A stretch of 64,000 bases of DNA from Okapia johnstoni (taxonomy: Eukaryota > Chordata > Mammalia > Artiodactyla > Giraffidae): the NCBI GenBank assembly GCA_024291935.2, contig CM044317.1, positions 21,350,230-21,414,229 of the forward strand, given 5' to 3'. The notes under the pieces were generated by a model, which was given only the letters and a program-made list of their open reading frames with translations, ran no database searches and was not told the origin of the DNA. The translations under genes and the position numbers were made by a program. Below, one piece after another: positions 1-12,611 of this stretch. The first letter of the stretch is position 1. Each line of letters starts with the position of its first letter.

Positions 1-165
1 CTGAGCAGTAATATTCTAGGCAATAGGGAAAAGAGTCCTGGATGGACTGAACTCAACTTCACTTTGTACAGAGGTGGCTGGGTGTTTTAAAGCAGGGGTC
101 CCTAACCTCCCAGACCTAATGCCTGATGATTTGAGGTGGAGCTGATGTAATAATAGAAATAAAGT
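1..165 (+). repeat. Left arm of a large inverted repeat
   Basis: This segment matches the reverse complement of 443-609 at roughly 93% by eye, with a few substitutions and small gaps. The arm holds about 90 bases of flanking DNA and then the end of an hAT-Charlie-like element, starting near 94. The arms are separated by about 277 bases. The arm may continue beyond the window start. Confidence 0.85.
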
Positions 166-330
166 GGAACTTCCATAAGTGGTAAGCAATAAGCACCAGC
201 AAACAAGGCTAAATGGATTTCATATGCACCAATCCCCCCTTTTCACACTTTTTGTGATTTTTTTAATTTCCCAACTCTCCTAAGCCCCTGCCTACCTCCC
301 TCTTTACTCCCGCCTCTTCCTTTAAAACTG

Positions 331-518
331 CAGTCCCTAACTGTCTTGGCACCAGAGACTGATTTCATGGAAAACAGGTTTTCTATGGACTGAGGTGGGG
401 GTGATGATTTGGGGATGATTCAAGTGCATTACATTTATTGTTACTTTATTTCTATTATTATTACATCAGCTCCACCTCATATCATCAGACCTTAGATCTG
501 GGAGGTTGGGGACCCCTG
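331..518. mobile_element. hAT-Charlie-like (MER1-type) non-autonomous DNA transposon
   Basis: One end resembles the MER1-type terminus (a 'ccctaac...ttggcaccag' stretch near 334). The other ends in 'ttggggacccctg' at 506-518. The flanks carry a matching 'ctttaaaac' at 320-328 and 519-527, as expected for the 8-bp target duplication of hAT elements. The family name is from memory of the consensus. Confidence 0.55.
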
Positions 519-609
519 CTTTAAAACACCCAGCCACCTCTGTACAAAGTGAAGTTGAGTTCGGTCCATCCTGAACTTTTTCCCTATTGCCTAGAATGTT
601 ACTGCTCAG
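443..609 (-). repeat. Right arm of the inverted repeat
   Basis: Reverse-complement partner of 1-165. Both arms contain the same host flank and the same transposon end, so the inverted duplication happened after that transposon inserted. Confidence 0.85.
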
Positions 610-1556
610 AATCTGTCCTTTCAACTTTAACTAGCATCAGGCTTTGTTTATCTTTAACATTCCCCGCTGTAATATAGGCTCCAAGGGCTGGATTTTGTTT
701 TCTTACTGGCACATAGTAAAGACTCAGTAAATACCTTCTTGACATCATTGATGGATCAATAAATGTGCATGGGCTTTAGTCCTGAGGGCACATTTCCAGG
801 TTGGGATAAGCATGTTTAAGCATTTAAATTAAATACAGTGCTCACTTCACTCCTTAAATACCTGGCAAGTGACAGGTGCCTGACTCTCACAGATCATTCC
901 AGTCTTCCTATGCTCCCTATACTTGTCTTGATCTATTGTATTTAATCCTGATAAAGCACCATCTTCTACATGCTTAATATCCTCCATAAATGAACACAAC
1001 TGAGCACTGAATACCATGCTAATGAATGATTACTGAAAGGGACCATGTGAAAAGTATTTGCTTCATAGGAAGACTTTTATTTTGGATGGTTATTTCCTCC
1101 ACGCCCCACCCTTTATTTCCATCCATGGCCCTGGTTTTGAAACTACCCTTCAACTCAATTCCCCCTGTGCCTCTCTGGGTTTCCATTCCCCCAACTTCAG
1201 TGAAAGTGCTTTCTCTGTGAATTCCAGTAACTTCCTTCCAATCCAATGAGGTCTTTTCAGTGTTGATTCTTCAGGTTCTCATAGGTGATCTGAATACTTC
1301 TAACCTCCCTCGCCATAACTTTCTCCCTTATCCTACTCACTGGCTTCTCACCATTTCTAGGTGCCTACAAGTTGTCCCAACTATAATCTATCACTTCCAA
1401 AATGTGCATTATAAGCAACCACTGTAAGTGAGGCACTATGGAGATTATAAAAGTCTAAAACTCAAATGCTGCACTCAAAGAGAAGGAAGACAGTCTATAA
1501 TTCATATGAAAAGTTCGAGTTTGCTGCATACTTGTTGCTTTAATAATTATTTGTTA
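610..1556. other. Non-coding stretch, presumed PHACTR2 intron
   Basis: No credible coding exon is seen. Bases 690-770 resemble an L2 3' tail ('ggcacatagtaaagactcagtaaat'-like). The rest is unrecognised unique sequence. Confidence 0.4.
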
Positions 1557-1759
1557 GGACGTACCTGGTGGTCCAGTGACTAAGCCTTCATGCTCCCAAT
1601 GTAGATGGCCCGGGTTTGATCCCTGATCAGGGAACCTGATCCTACATGCCCCAACTAAGAACTCTCATGCCGCAACTAGAGATCCCATGTTTTTCAACGA
1701 AGAGCGAAGATCTTGTGTGCTGCAATTAAGACCCAGCACAGCCAAATAAATAAATAAAT
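1557..1759 (+). repeat. CHR-type tRNA-Glu SINE
   Basis: Diverged copy of the 'ctggtggtccagtg...gggtttgatccctg...' tRNA-derived head, followed by the 'catgccgcaacta' body. It ends in an (aaat)n tail at 1743-1759. Confidence 0.8.
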
Positions 1760-2275
1760 GTATTTTGTTAAATATTTGTTGAATGAAGTAGGAAAATTCG
1801 GGCATTATCCAAGGCAATAATAAACTGTCACATGAAGGACACCATAAATCAGAGTTCTCCATTAGAGCTGTAGCTTCTCCCCACTGTTCTACTTCTTATT
1901 TCTAAAGGGTATTTTCTGCGGGATTGTAATATCAACCACTGTTGACAAGCCCAACGTATCTTCTTATCACATCCTCAAATCTGCCTGTTATCCAGCAGCC
2001 TCATGATTCTCAGAGGCACCACAAATATTCTGATTCTCAGGTGCATCTTAGCATCTGCAGTCTCCTTGGAAGAAGGTCCATTCCCAGCGCATCAGGACAG
2101 AAGTTCCTCAGGCCTCCCTTCCTTCTCACGTCCATGAGAAGCCCTGGTCTGGGTGTCAATAACCTCAGCTCCAGTCCCCTTCAGCACCTCCCTCTTCTCT
2201 AGAAAAGGCATCACATAGACTGAGAAATAAGGAATGAAAAATACTCCACAGATGTAAAGCTTCTCAAAAGTGTGA
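1760..2275. other. Unrecognised non-coding stretch
   Basis: No exon, RNA gene or recognisable repeat could be supported here. An 86-codon open frame at 1942-2202 has no recognisable similarity. Confidence 0.3.
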
Positions 2276-2327
2276 CCTAAGTGGATGCATGGATAGGGGA
2301 AGGGGGGACAGGATGGCTAATAAGGAG

Positions 2328-2388
<61 letters not shown>

Positions 2389-2455
2389 CTAATTCACTTT
2401 GTTGTACAGCATTGTAAAGTAATATACCTCAATTTAAAAAAGAAAGAAAAAAGTA
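2276..2455 (+). repeat. Ruminant L1 3' end with (TA)n(GA)n microsatellite
   Basis: 'gtgacctaagtggatgcatggatag' and the later 'ttcactttgttgtacagcattgtaaag' match the 3' UTR of ruminant L1. Between them is an uninterrupted TA run (about 2331-2360) passing directly into a GA run (about 2360-2388). Confidence 0.7.
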
Positions 2456-2634
2456 TAAAAGAAAAGAAAATATAAAAGCTGAATAACTTTTACTCTTGTC
2501 TTTTCATGTTTGGGGTAATGCCATCTCAAAAACTGGATTGGGGTCTTGAGTTTCCAGTGAATAAAGTGTTCTAATTTTAAGTTAAAAAAAATTCTGGATT
2601 AAAGTTTAAAATTCTAGGTCAAAGGGTACAAATT

Positions 2635-2720
2635 TCTAATAATCATTTCATAACACAAACATCAAACATTATGTTGTACACCTAAAACTAATACAGTGTT
2701 ATATGAAAGTTACACCTCAA
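2635..2720 (+). repeat. L1 3'-end fragment
   Basis: 'ttgtacacctaaaactaatacagtgttatatg' is the L1 3' UTR signature. It is short and diverged. Confidence 0.5.
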
Positions 2721-3061
2721 AACAGATTCTATCTCCATCTCTTCATCCTACTATCTGAAAACCCGCTAGACACTAGACACAAAAAGCCTTAACAGATAAA
2801 ATTCCAGGAGCCAATTCACATGGGCAGTCTTGAAGCAAAATATCCTGCATGGGTGGAAGTTCTAAAGGCTCCCTCTCACTAAATCTTTCAGCGTTTCCAT
2901 CGACTATAAATAATATATAGTCAGGCTTACCAAACAGGAAAGCCAGACCAGACTTTCAAGCTGCACAGAAGTTTCCATGGATAGAACTGTAAGCTACATT
3001 AGTGCTAGAAGGAATCCATCCTTAAAATAGTTGACAAGCTGAATGAAAGCTATCCACAGAG

Positions 3062-3200
3062 GCTTGCTCCTCAAAGTAAGGTTCATGGACCACCAGCGTC
3101 AGCCAAACTTAGAAGCTTACAAAGAAATTGATCTCCACCCCGACTGAATTTCAACGAGATCCTCGGTGATTCATAAGCACAGTAACGTTTCAGAAATTGA
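3062..3200. repeat. MER5-like DNA transposon fragment
   Basis: 'ctcaaagtaaggttcatggaccaccagcg...gatcctcggtgattcataagcac' follows the MER5A pattern of a contrast between its central purine-rich part and complementary ends. Diverged; the family is named from memory. Confidence 0.5.
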
Positions 3201-3839
3201 ATACTGTAACCCTGTCACCTAAGTCAGATGTGGACGCCGGTGACAGCTCTGATGCACTGTAACATCACCCCTTCTAGAAGAAAATGGTAGACCTTGTGTT
3301 TCCCAGCGGGGCTGACTGGGACTCTAACTTGTCATCGTTCGGGGCCTGCCTTTGTTGCCTGTTGACTATGAACTGAGCAGCGAGGTGAGGATGGCTGAAA
3401 AACCACAGCCTGGGATTAACAGCTTCCTTGCTGATGCACATGGACCAGCCGAATCATATCAAGACACCTCCACCCGTGTCCTCAGTAAGAGTTTAACACA
3501 GGTGAGTGCCTGCAACCGTGATCAAGGGACGACCTGGATCAAAAGAGCAGCAGATGAAGGATGTGCGCGTGCGCAGAAGAGAAGGCAGGAGCAGCAGCCA
3601 CGCCCACACTGGGAAGCGGGATGGGGGACCTTTCACACACGGATTGTGATGGACAAGGTAGGTTTTTCAGCATCAGAAAGTTCAAAGCACGTTCTTTCTC
3701 CTTCTGCAGCTGTCTGGCAGCTGCTGGTGCCCCCAGTGTATTCCCATCTTGCCATCGCCTGAGGCCACCGACTTCTAGATTCTAGCCCTCTGGGAATCTG
3801 TCAGCTGCCTAAAGAGACATCATCCCAGTGAAAAATTAC

Positions 3840-4075
3840 CCACTTTGAGGATCTTCGTTCACTAACCGGGGATTGAACCAGCATCCCTGCATGGGAAGCA
3901 TGGAGTCTTACCTCTTTACCTCTAGCACCACCTGGGAAGCCCGTATTCCATTATAGGTTATTACAAAATATTGAGTATATTTTCTTGTACTACACAGTAA
4001 ATCCTTGTTGCTTATCTGTTTTATATATAGTACTTATATCTATCTGTTAATCCCATATTCCTTATCTGGAAGATT
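3840..4075 (-). repeat. CHR SINE fragment and L1-like sequence
   Basis: 3850-3942 is a minus-strand CHR head ('aaccggggattgaacc...cacctgggaagccc'). The following 'ttgtactacacagtaaatccttgttgcttatc' resembles an L1 untranslated region. Confidence 0.5.
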
Positions 4076-4079
4076 CCTA

Positions 4080-6450
4080 GTGGCGTCCATCCACCGCACT
4101 CTTTTTCTTCTTTCTGAACTTAACAGGCATTAGCTTTTCTCTGTCGCTTCCCAGAAGCCCAGGAATTCCTCACCTTGATAGTCCTCTGGCACACTGAGGT
4201 AACTGTTGGGGGGTTTCCACATTCTAACCATCTCTAATCTAAGAACCACTCTCTCTATACCTATAAGAGAGGTATCCTGCATCCCACATGATGGATACAG
4301 CTAGTGATGCAAATGACTACCTGGCCCAGGCTGGGCATTCAGAATTGGGGTCCAGGGACATCGAGGAATCTCTGTTTGCTCTACCTGAAGACAGGTGAAT
4401 GTAGACACTCTGAGGAGACCTGTGCTCCTAACAGCAGAGAAATCTTGTATGAGAGGATGAATGGATGGATGGAGGCATGAATGGATAGAAAGATTATAGA
4501 TAGACTGATGGATAGATATGGCCGTAGAAAGAAAAAGTGATGGGAAGATAGAGAAAGAGTGCCCTTCTTGGCCACAGGCAACTCATCAGCTCCTGGTTCT
4601 AGGTCTTCACAACACACAACTCTGTTTATAGCTCTGTTTATTGGTTTTGAACAGCTCTTGCATCCTTATACAAACAAAAACTCTCTTCTTTCAAACAAGG
4701 GAGTCTCTATTACTGGCTATGGAAAATTGCTGATTTTGAGCACATCCTTGCCATCACTTAATAACCCTCTCATTCATGTCTTACTGAATCTCTCCCACAA
4801 ACGTCACATTGTCTTCTCTACTTCCTCAGCCTCAGAGTCACTACGTCAACGGTCCAAACTGACCTGCTTGGTTAGCACATACTACCTCGCATGAAGTATT
4901 ACAATAAAGTCATACAAATGACTTAGATATCCATATGATTGTTATTCCGACCAAAATAATCACACTGGGAAACTACAAATATATTCCCACAATATGGCCA
5001 ATACCCCAGCCATTTCTGGAATGTCTCTTCAAGTCTTCCTTACTGACAGTAAATCCATGTCTGTCAAAGTTAGACATGATTTTTAGAAACAGCTACAATT
5101 GTGCTATAATCAGGGCAAGTGGATAAAATGAAGGATCGAACATTTTAATCATAAAGTTTGTTTTCCCCAGTAGAATCCTAATTGAAATAAGCATATCTCC
5201 CATAATCGGAAATAAGCAGATGACAATTCTAAAATACAATACACATTTGAAGACACACATGCTATGTACTATTACATTTATTAAATATAAATCACATTCT
5301 TTGTCATCATCACATCTTTCTGTCCCCTTCATCCAGAGGACAGAAATCTAAGATTTATAAAGCCCAGTAGGTTGGAGAAGAGGGGTTTAATGAATGTTTG
5401 TTATTGATGTTTAGGTTTGTTAATTATTATTCTAATTTAAATGAGACCTGTAAAAAATAGATGCCATTCAGGTAGGTAAAAATATACATGAAGGCAAAAG
5501 ATTATAGACCAACCCTAACAGCCTGAATCATGGCCATAAATTATATGTCACATACTTAAAATATGTGAGCTGCCAATCAAAGCTGAAGCATCGTACCAAT
5601 GATATTCCTGCCCCGGTCATAGCCCTAAGGTCTGGAGACAGATAATGCATTTTTCTTTAAGTCACACGTTTCTTCCTGTTATGAGGGATAAGCAATAGCT
5701 ACTTTTTCTCAAGCTTTCACAGAGGCATCGAGAAACTGCTAAGTAAGGTATATAAATGTCAAGTTTTAGCCAATAGGTCATACAGTGAGCTAGATCTCAG
5801 AAACCCTTCTAAGGGCAAGCCATGCAACCCACTTCTCTGTGCAAATTTCAGCTAGTGTGATCAAAGATAATGAGTCACCCGGTAGAGGATTTCAAAAACA
5901 CTAAAGCTGCTTCAGGGTTTTCTTCTTGAGCTTCACTGTAACTGAAACTATACTTGTACTTTGAGACAAGACAGGGCTACGGGGCATGAATTCACCACAT
6001 GACTCCAAGATTGAGTAGTTTTAGGTTAAAAGACCGCACCTCACTAATGAAAACTGAAGCGCGCTTGCCTGAAAATACTGGATCCCAGAATCCCATTAGA
6101 GTGAATTCACATGTGTTGTTTATACTAGAAACATGAAGTGTTGGGTAGACCTTAAAATAGACAACTGCTTGGGGCTTGAAAATGATCTTTTAATAGAAAT
6201 AGATGCGTATTCTGATGATCTCTCTCAGAATAGTATTTATAGAGTAAAACGTGACTGGATTTCTTCCCTGGTGGTAGAGGGTACATATGAGTCATTTTCT
6301 TTAAGGGGTGATGGCTGTGCGCTAGGTCTAATGCGGTGAGGACGAGAGTGTGAGCTTTGAAGTCATCAAAATGTATCAGTTCTACCTGCGGGATTGGGTG
6401 GATTGCTCCATTTTTCTGAAGCCAGTTTCGTCATTTAAAACGTGGAGCTA
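4080..6450. other. Unique non-coding DNA, presumed PHACTR2 intron
   Basis: No exon with plausible splice sites and no RNA gene was recognised. A diverged 'atgg/atag' low-complexity patch covers 4450-4520. Short open frames here have no recognisable similarity. Confidence 0.4.
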
Positions 6451-6576
6451 AGGGACTTCCCCAGTGGTCCAGCGGTTAGGACTCCTCGCTGCAATGCATA
6501 GGGCACAGGTTCAATCCCTGGTTGAGGAGCTAGGATCCCGCATATCACATGGTGCAGCAAAAGAATTTAAAAAAGA
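6451..6576 (+). repeat. CHR-type SINE
   Basis: tRNA-derived head 'gggacttccccagtggtccagcggttagg' with a box-B-like 'ggttcaatccc'. Truncated body and A-rich tail. Confidence 0.75.
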
Positions 6577-6907
6577 ATGGAGCTGATACACAGCTATGTC
6601 ACAGGGTGGTTATAAAGATGAAACGTGATAGCGTGTGTAAATAATGCAGGACTGGTTTTGCCTGAGCGTTCACTTCCTTCTAAGCCCTCATGGCTACACT
6701 CTTGCATGCAACCCCCTGCAGGGAGGCTGCAGAATCTGGCTTACTTGGGCTCCATCAGCACCAGCCTGCAGCGGGACTGACATTCACCATCTCCCTTTCA
6801 CAAACTACTTCTATGAAGATGTTGTGAAGCAAGGTTTGCACAATACTCCCAAGGAAATGCTCAGTGTCTCATCAACTGCTCTTCAAAAACACTCTGGTTG
6901 CAGAAAG

Positions 6908-6955
6908 CAACACAATACTGTAAAGCAATTATCCTCCAATTAAAAATAAATAAAA
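6908..6955 (+). repeat. L1 3' terminus
   Basis: 'aatactgtaaagcaattatcctccaatta' followed by an (aaat)n tail is the ruminant L1 3' end. Confidence 0.6.
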
Positions 6956-7099
6956 AGAACACTCCAGGTAGAGTTTTTGTGTGCGTGTTCTAAACCTTAG
7001 AGGATCATAACTTCTATCTAACTTTCCATTCATTTTTTTTTTTTATCAGTTTGCCTAGTTTTTTGATTTACAGCTTCATGTATAAAGAACTGACTTTTA

Positions 7100-7245
7100 G
7101 GGACTTCTCTGGCAGTCCAGTGGCCAAGACTGCACTTCCAATGCAAGGGGTTCAGGTTCGATCCCTGTTTGGGGAACAAAGATGCCACCTGATGCATGGT
7201 CTGCCTTAAGAAAAAAAAAAAAGGAAAGAAAGAAAAAAAACAAAA
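7100..7245 (+). repeat. CHR-type SINE
   Basis: 'gggacttctctggcagtccagtgg' head, 'ggttcgatccctg' box B, and a long A-rich tail. Confidence 0.75.
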
Positions 7246-7261
7246 ACACACTAAATACATG

Positions 7262-7335
7262 CATTGTCTATAAATATTTAGTAAGCACCCACTATACACT
7301 AGGCCCCATACCTGGCACTGAAAATGAAAACAATC
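7262..7335 (+). repeat. MIR-like fragment
   Basis: 'ttagtaagcacccactatacactaggccc' resembles the MIR core. Confidence 0.4.
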
Positions 7336-7959
7336 AATCAAACATAGTTTGTTTTCAGCGCTGTTACAGCATGAGGAAGGACGTGCAGTATAACGCACCA
7401 CAGTAAGTCCTGTAACGGACGAGTGCCCGAGGTGCCACCTCTTACACGGCACTTTAAAGTTCAAAAGCACCTTCACAGTGTCAGCCTTCCATGAACGCTA
7501 TGAGCTGGGTGTCACCATTACTGATCATTTCCAGGTCAGATATAAGGAAGCCCAGGGGAAGGAGGCAAAGTAAGCTGACCAAGATCATATAGATAATAAC
7601 GGTGATTCTGGGTCTCAAATCTCAGCTGGCTGTGTTTTCCCCACCACTGTCCCTCAGAGTCCATGTCAGAATACACTCCGAACACACCCTCTATCAAGCT
7701 GGCAAATGCCTTACAAATGTCACCTAAACTGTGTTCCCCAGGAAGCATTCAGACACAGGAATCTCTCGTGCTGTAGACCTGGCCCTGGCCCTAACCTCCC
7801 TTGTCTCCCCCAGGACCCTACTGAGAGCTGAATGAACTGCTGTTTTCTGATGATGCCAGCTTCTCTCCAGCCTTGGTGCTTTCTCTCTACTCTTTCTTCT
7901 CCCCAAATACTCCTCCTCTAGTCCACTGAGCTCCACCTTCCTGTTCCTTCTCTTGCGTG

Positions 7960-8640
7960 GAGACAGTACAAGTTTCACCTCTTTCAGGAAGCCCTTCCTG
8001 ATTACCCTCCCTCAAGCCATTTCAAATAACTGAGTCTTCTACGTTCTCCCCAAGGCCCACAAGAGGCACAAGTCATAGCTCAGACTATTTGGCACTGCAG
8101 TCATCAGTTCATTTGACTGTCTTCCCCCTCACTTTTTCTCAGGGATGTCTTTGCAGCCTCTGTGTTTAGCTGACTAGCTGTTTCTTGACTAAATGAATGA
8201 AGGAAAAAAAATCAAGCTATGTCCCCTCGCCTAGTGTCCTCCCTGCAGTGGCTGGGCTCAAAACAAATCCACAGCTTTGCCAGCAGTCTCAGAGCTACCA
8301 CTGAACTACTGATGCCCACCAGAGCTTCCCCAGGTTAAGGATAATTCACTGTGTGTGCATCCTCTGAAAACAAGAACAACAGTCATGAAATCACCAGTCA
8401 TGTTTTGAGCATAAACATGGCCAGTAACAATGCGTTAGACCACTGGACCTGCTGCTGCCTCTAGCTGGCCATAACCTTTCTGCTTTCAGTCTTACTCCTT
8501 AAATTGCAGAGCCTGTATTTGCTCACCTGTGTGAACCCAGAGCCTAGAACAGTGATGGCACACAGCAGCCTTTGCCTCAGGAAAGATCTGAATGAATCAA
8601 TGAATGAATGAATGAAATATTGAATGAAGGAAGGAAACTG
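7960..8640 (+). repeat. L2 (LINE2) 3' fragments
   Basis: 'tttcaggaagcccttcctgattaccct' and 'gagcctagaacagtgatggcacacagcagcc' are L2 3' hallmarks. The tail is an (aatg)n run near 8595-8620. The middle, 8210-8480, is not clearly L2. Confidence 0.5.
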
Positions 8641-9943
8641 CTCTGGCTTGGTTCTTCCTAAGCGACCTTGATGGCACTATGTAATCACGTCACCCTTCAG
8701 GTCACAACTGGCTCGAGTTTGCGTGGATATTGGATCAAGGCAGACAATGGCTCTGTGACCTCTGTGTGACCTATGATCTATGACTTCAAACAGTGGATCT
8801 TTTCTAAAGAATCTGAACTAAAAAATATGAAGAAACTTTTCCAGGTAAATATGCAGATAAGAGCTAAGAGGAAGCAAAGGTTAAGTTGCGGGAGGGGAGG
8901 TAGAAGCCATGACATGAGGTTGCTGAAAGTAGACGGATGAGGAAGCACCCGTGAAGGAGAACCTGTTCAGATTAGGAAGCAGAGAGGCTGAGAGAAGCTG
9001 AGTGTCAGGGAGACCCTGCCATCCCGAGGAGGCGCTAGAAGAGAAAGAGGAACTGGTCGCCGGGCCACCTTCGCTCCTTCTGGTCTCAGCTTCAGGTCTA
9101 GTGCAACCAGACTTAACAGGCACGTTCTTACCTAACAGGTGAGAATGAGTTTTACTGTTTCAGCCACTGCTACAGGCTAACAGGTGATGCTGAGCTCTAA
9201 AATGTATTAGCCTTGGGTACAGGACCATCTCAGCTTAGAGGGTACCTTTGTGAGCACCGGATAAAGGCGCACATTTGGGGATGAAGCCTGACCAGTGGTC
9301 AGCTCCTGGTGGGATGAGAAGCCTGTTGCCTTTGCACAAAGAAAAAGTTTCCCTTCCTGGGGACAGTGGGGGCACGCAGGTCTGCCCCAGGGCCACACAG
9401 CTTGGCGAGGCCAGGGCACAGGCTGAGTCTTGTCTGCCCTGCCCTTCCCGGCAGGATGGCTTTACTCTCCAAGGAGAAGGCAAGGACAGAAATTGTACCC
9501 AGAGCCAAATGGTCTTTGTTTGGTAAAAGAAAGCACTCTGAGTTATGTGAATGGCAAGTGAGCCGGCATCCATTGTTCCTGCCTCAGGCTGCTCCAGTCC
9601 CACTGTGATGGGGCCGAAGAGTCGCCTTGGGACACCGCTGCCCCCACAGCATGGCATTATGCTTTGGAAAACAATGGCTGAGCATGCAAACACCAACTGG
9701 AAGAGTTAGAACCTCAGAGGGCAGTGGGAGGTACCCTGGGAGCATTGGCCAGGTGTGAATAACAAGGACTTCCCCCTCAAGGGGACAGGTGACCATCGAA
9801 TGCAGAACCCATCTTGGACCCCATGGCAGTGGCCGTAGGTATGGGTGGATGGAACATGCAGGTTGGCTAGATTTCTCACTCCACTCCTCACTGAACACAC
9901 CAGGGATAAAAGATTTAAGAAAAAGACCCTGGATCTGCCATCT
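8641..9943. other. Non-coding stretch with overlapping chance open frames
   Basis: Several moderately GC-rich frames overlap on both strands between 9200 and 9900. None shows a recognisable domain, paired splice sites or clear codon structure, so no gene is called. Confidence 0.35.
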
Positions 9944-10147
9944 TTCCAGGTGGTGCTAGTGGTAAAGAAGTCACCTGTCAGTGTAAGAGACATGGCTTCA
10001 ATCCCTGGGTTTGGAAGATCCCCTGGAGGAGAGCATTGCAACCCACTCCAGTATTCTTGCCTGGAAAATTCCATGGACAGAGGAGCCTGGGGAGCTACAG
10101 CCCACAGGGTCACAAAGAGTCAAACACGACTGAAACGACTTGGCACG
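9944..10147 (+). repeat. Bov-tA SINE
   Basis: tRNA-Glu head followed by the BovB-derived body ('acccactccagtattcttgcctgg', 'cacgactgaaacgactt'). It ends in an AC-rich tail. Confidence 0.9.
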
Positions 10148-11378
10148 CACACACATACACCTATATACACCAGGGCAAAGGGATGCCAGAGGAATGAATC
10201 AGCTACTGAAAGAGATGAGACTGTGTCTGGACACCAAGCTGATAAAGTGGTCCATCTGCTCATACCTCCCATTTTGAGGTGGCTCAAATGTTCTTTGTTC
10301 TGGGTAGCCCTGCACGCAAGACTGAGAGTCATCACTTGAAGACCAAATACCAAGACCAAGTACCAAATACCTCTTGGTACTCCTACAGCCTGATGGGCAC
10401 AGTGCCTGGCACACAGTAGGTCCACAGTCAGCACTTGCTAAGAGCTTACAATAGGAATAAGCCCTGGGCTATGTCCTAAGGTTCTTTACTTACTAATTAT
10501 TGGGCTTATCAGAAAAGAACATCAGAACCCACTGAATATATTAAAGTTTCCAATGTGGAAGAAGATTGACCTAAAAATTAAAAGAACATCTGTCCGTATA
10601 CCGTGAAAACCTTGTTTGGGCAGGTTTTTTTAACAAATGGATAAGACACCACTTCATTTACAAAGCAATACTAGATTTTTAAAATGCAAAACTTTTGTTG
10701 AATTCCAGAACTGTGAGTTCAAAACCATAAAGCAAAAACAATGTTTTCCTAACCTCAGTAAAAGTACTGATGTATCAATTCCAGTGTTACTTCAGTTATA
10801 TTCTTTAAGTGTACTTATTTGAAAATATATGGCTTTCTTCACACGTTTTGTATGGATTTTAAGATTAAAAACTAGAGTCTTTGCTGACAAAGCACATGCA
10901 TCTTTATCATGTGAAAAATCAACTGTTCAAATCACAAGTTAAATAAAAGCCACTGAAGCTTGGACAGAAATCCAGTAATAAAGCACAAACAAACAAAGTG
11001 GATTCTCTTGTGATATCTCCACAGAGTCAACAGAGGGAAAGCGCAGAGCTGGTCTTTTTAAAATGTTGTTTGTATTGGACTGTCTCTTACCGGCATGGTA
11101 GGAAAAATTTTTGAGTTTCAAGTTTTTATTATTCTTTCGTGGAGAGAAGGGCAGGAGGAAGCAGGGCTGGGAGGTGGGGTGACAGACGGGGTAGGCAGGA
11201 TGGTTATGATGGAGTGAGGTTCTTCTCTGATGGCCCTTGAAGGACACTTTGCAGTCTTCTCCTCCCTGTCCTCCTCTGCTCCCTCCCAGCCACACACCGC
11301 TGCAAAGTCCCCTCCCCACTCAACACTCTCCCAAGGACTCACACCAGTAGTTCCCTCATTATTAGAAATGAACCCTTA

Positions 11379-11525
11379 GGGGACAACAGAGGATGAGATG
11401 GTTGGATGGCATCACCAACTCGATGGACATGAGCTTGAGTAGGCTCCAGGAGTTGGTGATGGATAGGGAAGCCTGGCGTGCTGCAGTCCATGGGGTCACA
11501 AAGGGTCGGACTTAACTGAGTTGAG
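11379..11525 (+). repeat. BovB LINE 3'-end fragment
   Basis: The 'gacaacagaggatgagatggttgg...ggcatcaccaactcgatggac' block matches the extreme 3' part of BovB. It is 5' truncated. Confidence 0.85.
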
Positions 11526-11534
11526 ATCAAGACA

Positions 11535-11640
11535 GGGACTTTCCTGGTGGTCCAGGGGTTAAATGCAGGGGTCACAGGTTCGATCCCTGGTTGCAGAACT
11601 GAGATCCCATATGCCACATGGTGTGGCCAAAAAAAAAAGA
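11535..11640 (+). repeat. CHR-type SINE
   Basis: tRNA-derived head with 'ggttcgatccctgg', truncated body and poly-A tail. It lies directly after the BovB fragment. Confidence 0.75.
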
Positions 11641-11799
11641 GTGTGAGAAAAGCTCCTTGGGAGGTGGTAGCAGCAAAGGAGAATACCAATAAGATATTAA
11701 ACCAAATTCTTCAACCTTACGCTTGCCCAGGCCAAGCCCTTGTCACAGTATCACATGGCAGCAAGCCACACTGATATACAGGCCATAGGTTCTTCTCAG

Positions 11800-12110
11800 A
11801 CCCTGCCACACACTAGAATCACCTGATGCCAATTAAATCAGAATCCCTGGAGCTGGGACACAGCCATAAATTGTTCTGTTGTGATTCTAGTCGTGGTTCT
11901 GTTTTCTTAACTTTCCAAGGGACTCTTTGGAAACTTTGAAAACCAGTGGCAGAGAGAAATGCTTCTCAAATGTTAAGTTTCCTATAACAACCTGGGGACC
12001 TTGTGAAATGCAGATTGGAGTTAAGGATATTTGGCGTGGGGTCCAGGATTCTGAGATGAGGCCCATGCTGCTGGTCTGGGGCTGGCTCCTGTCAGGCCAC
12101 ATGTGATCTC
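11800..12110. repeat. MER5-like DNA transposon fragments
   Basis: 'cactagaatcacctgatgcc' near 11812 and 'gcccatgctgctggtctggg' near 12061 are MER5 signatures. A gap separates the two parts. Confidence 0.5.
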
Positions 12111-12611
12111 ACATGGGACACTGACCACTTGTGCGCCCACAACTTCTGGGGGAGGGCCTCAAACTTGGACTACCCTACCTCGGGTCAAGGGATGTTATCA
12201 CAGGGGTTGTAACCTTCCAATTGTGTCTCCAAGACAAGTCAGTTATCAGCTCCGTCATCTAGCTGATTCTCCATTCATCTAGCCTGGCTGTATGTGTCCC
12301 TGAGGGACCAACTCATTCATTTTGTCTCTGACTCTTAAGAAATGCAGGGAGCTCCTCATTATGTTTAGCCTATTCTTAAAGAAATTCAAGGCTCAGTGCT
12401 GAAGATGAAACGCATTCACATAGAAGCTCACTCTTTCACACAATGGGTCAGCTTCCTGGGGCGCTGGGGACAAAGCAGCTGAAATCTGTCACTTCCTAAC
12501 ATCCTTTAAAAGTATACAGAATGCGTAGAGCTCTTGGACATAAAATAATTTTATAAATTGAAGTCCACAGTTCACACGATGGGCACTTTGCACGCTCATA
12601 TTTAAAAGGTT

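Noticed and set aside
3352..3762. 136-codon open frame
   Set aside because: No recognisable domain and no support beyond the absence of stops.
9944..10147. tRNA gene suggested by A- and B-box-like sequences in this and the many similar elements
   Set aside because: These are tRNA-Glu-derived SINEs (Bov-tA and CHR) and lack a complete cloverleaf.
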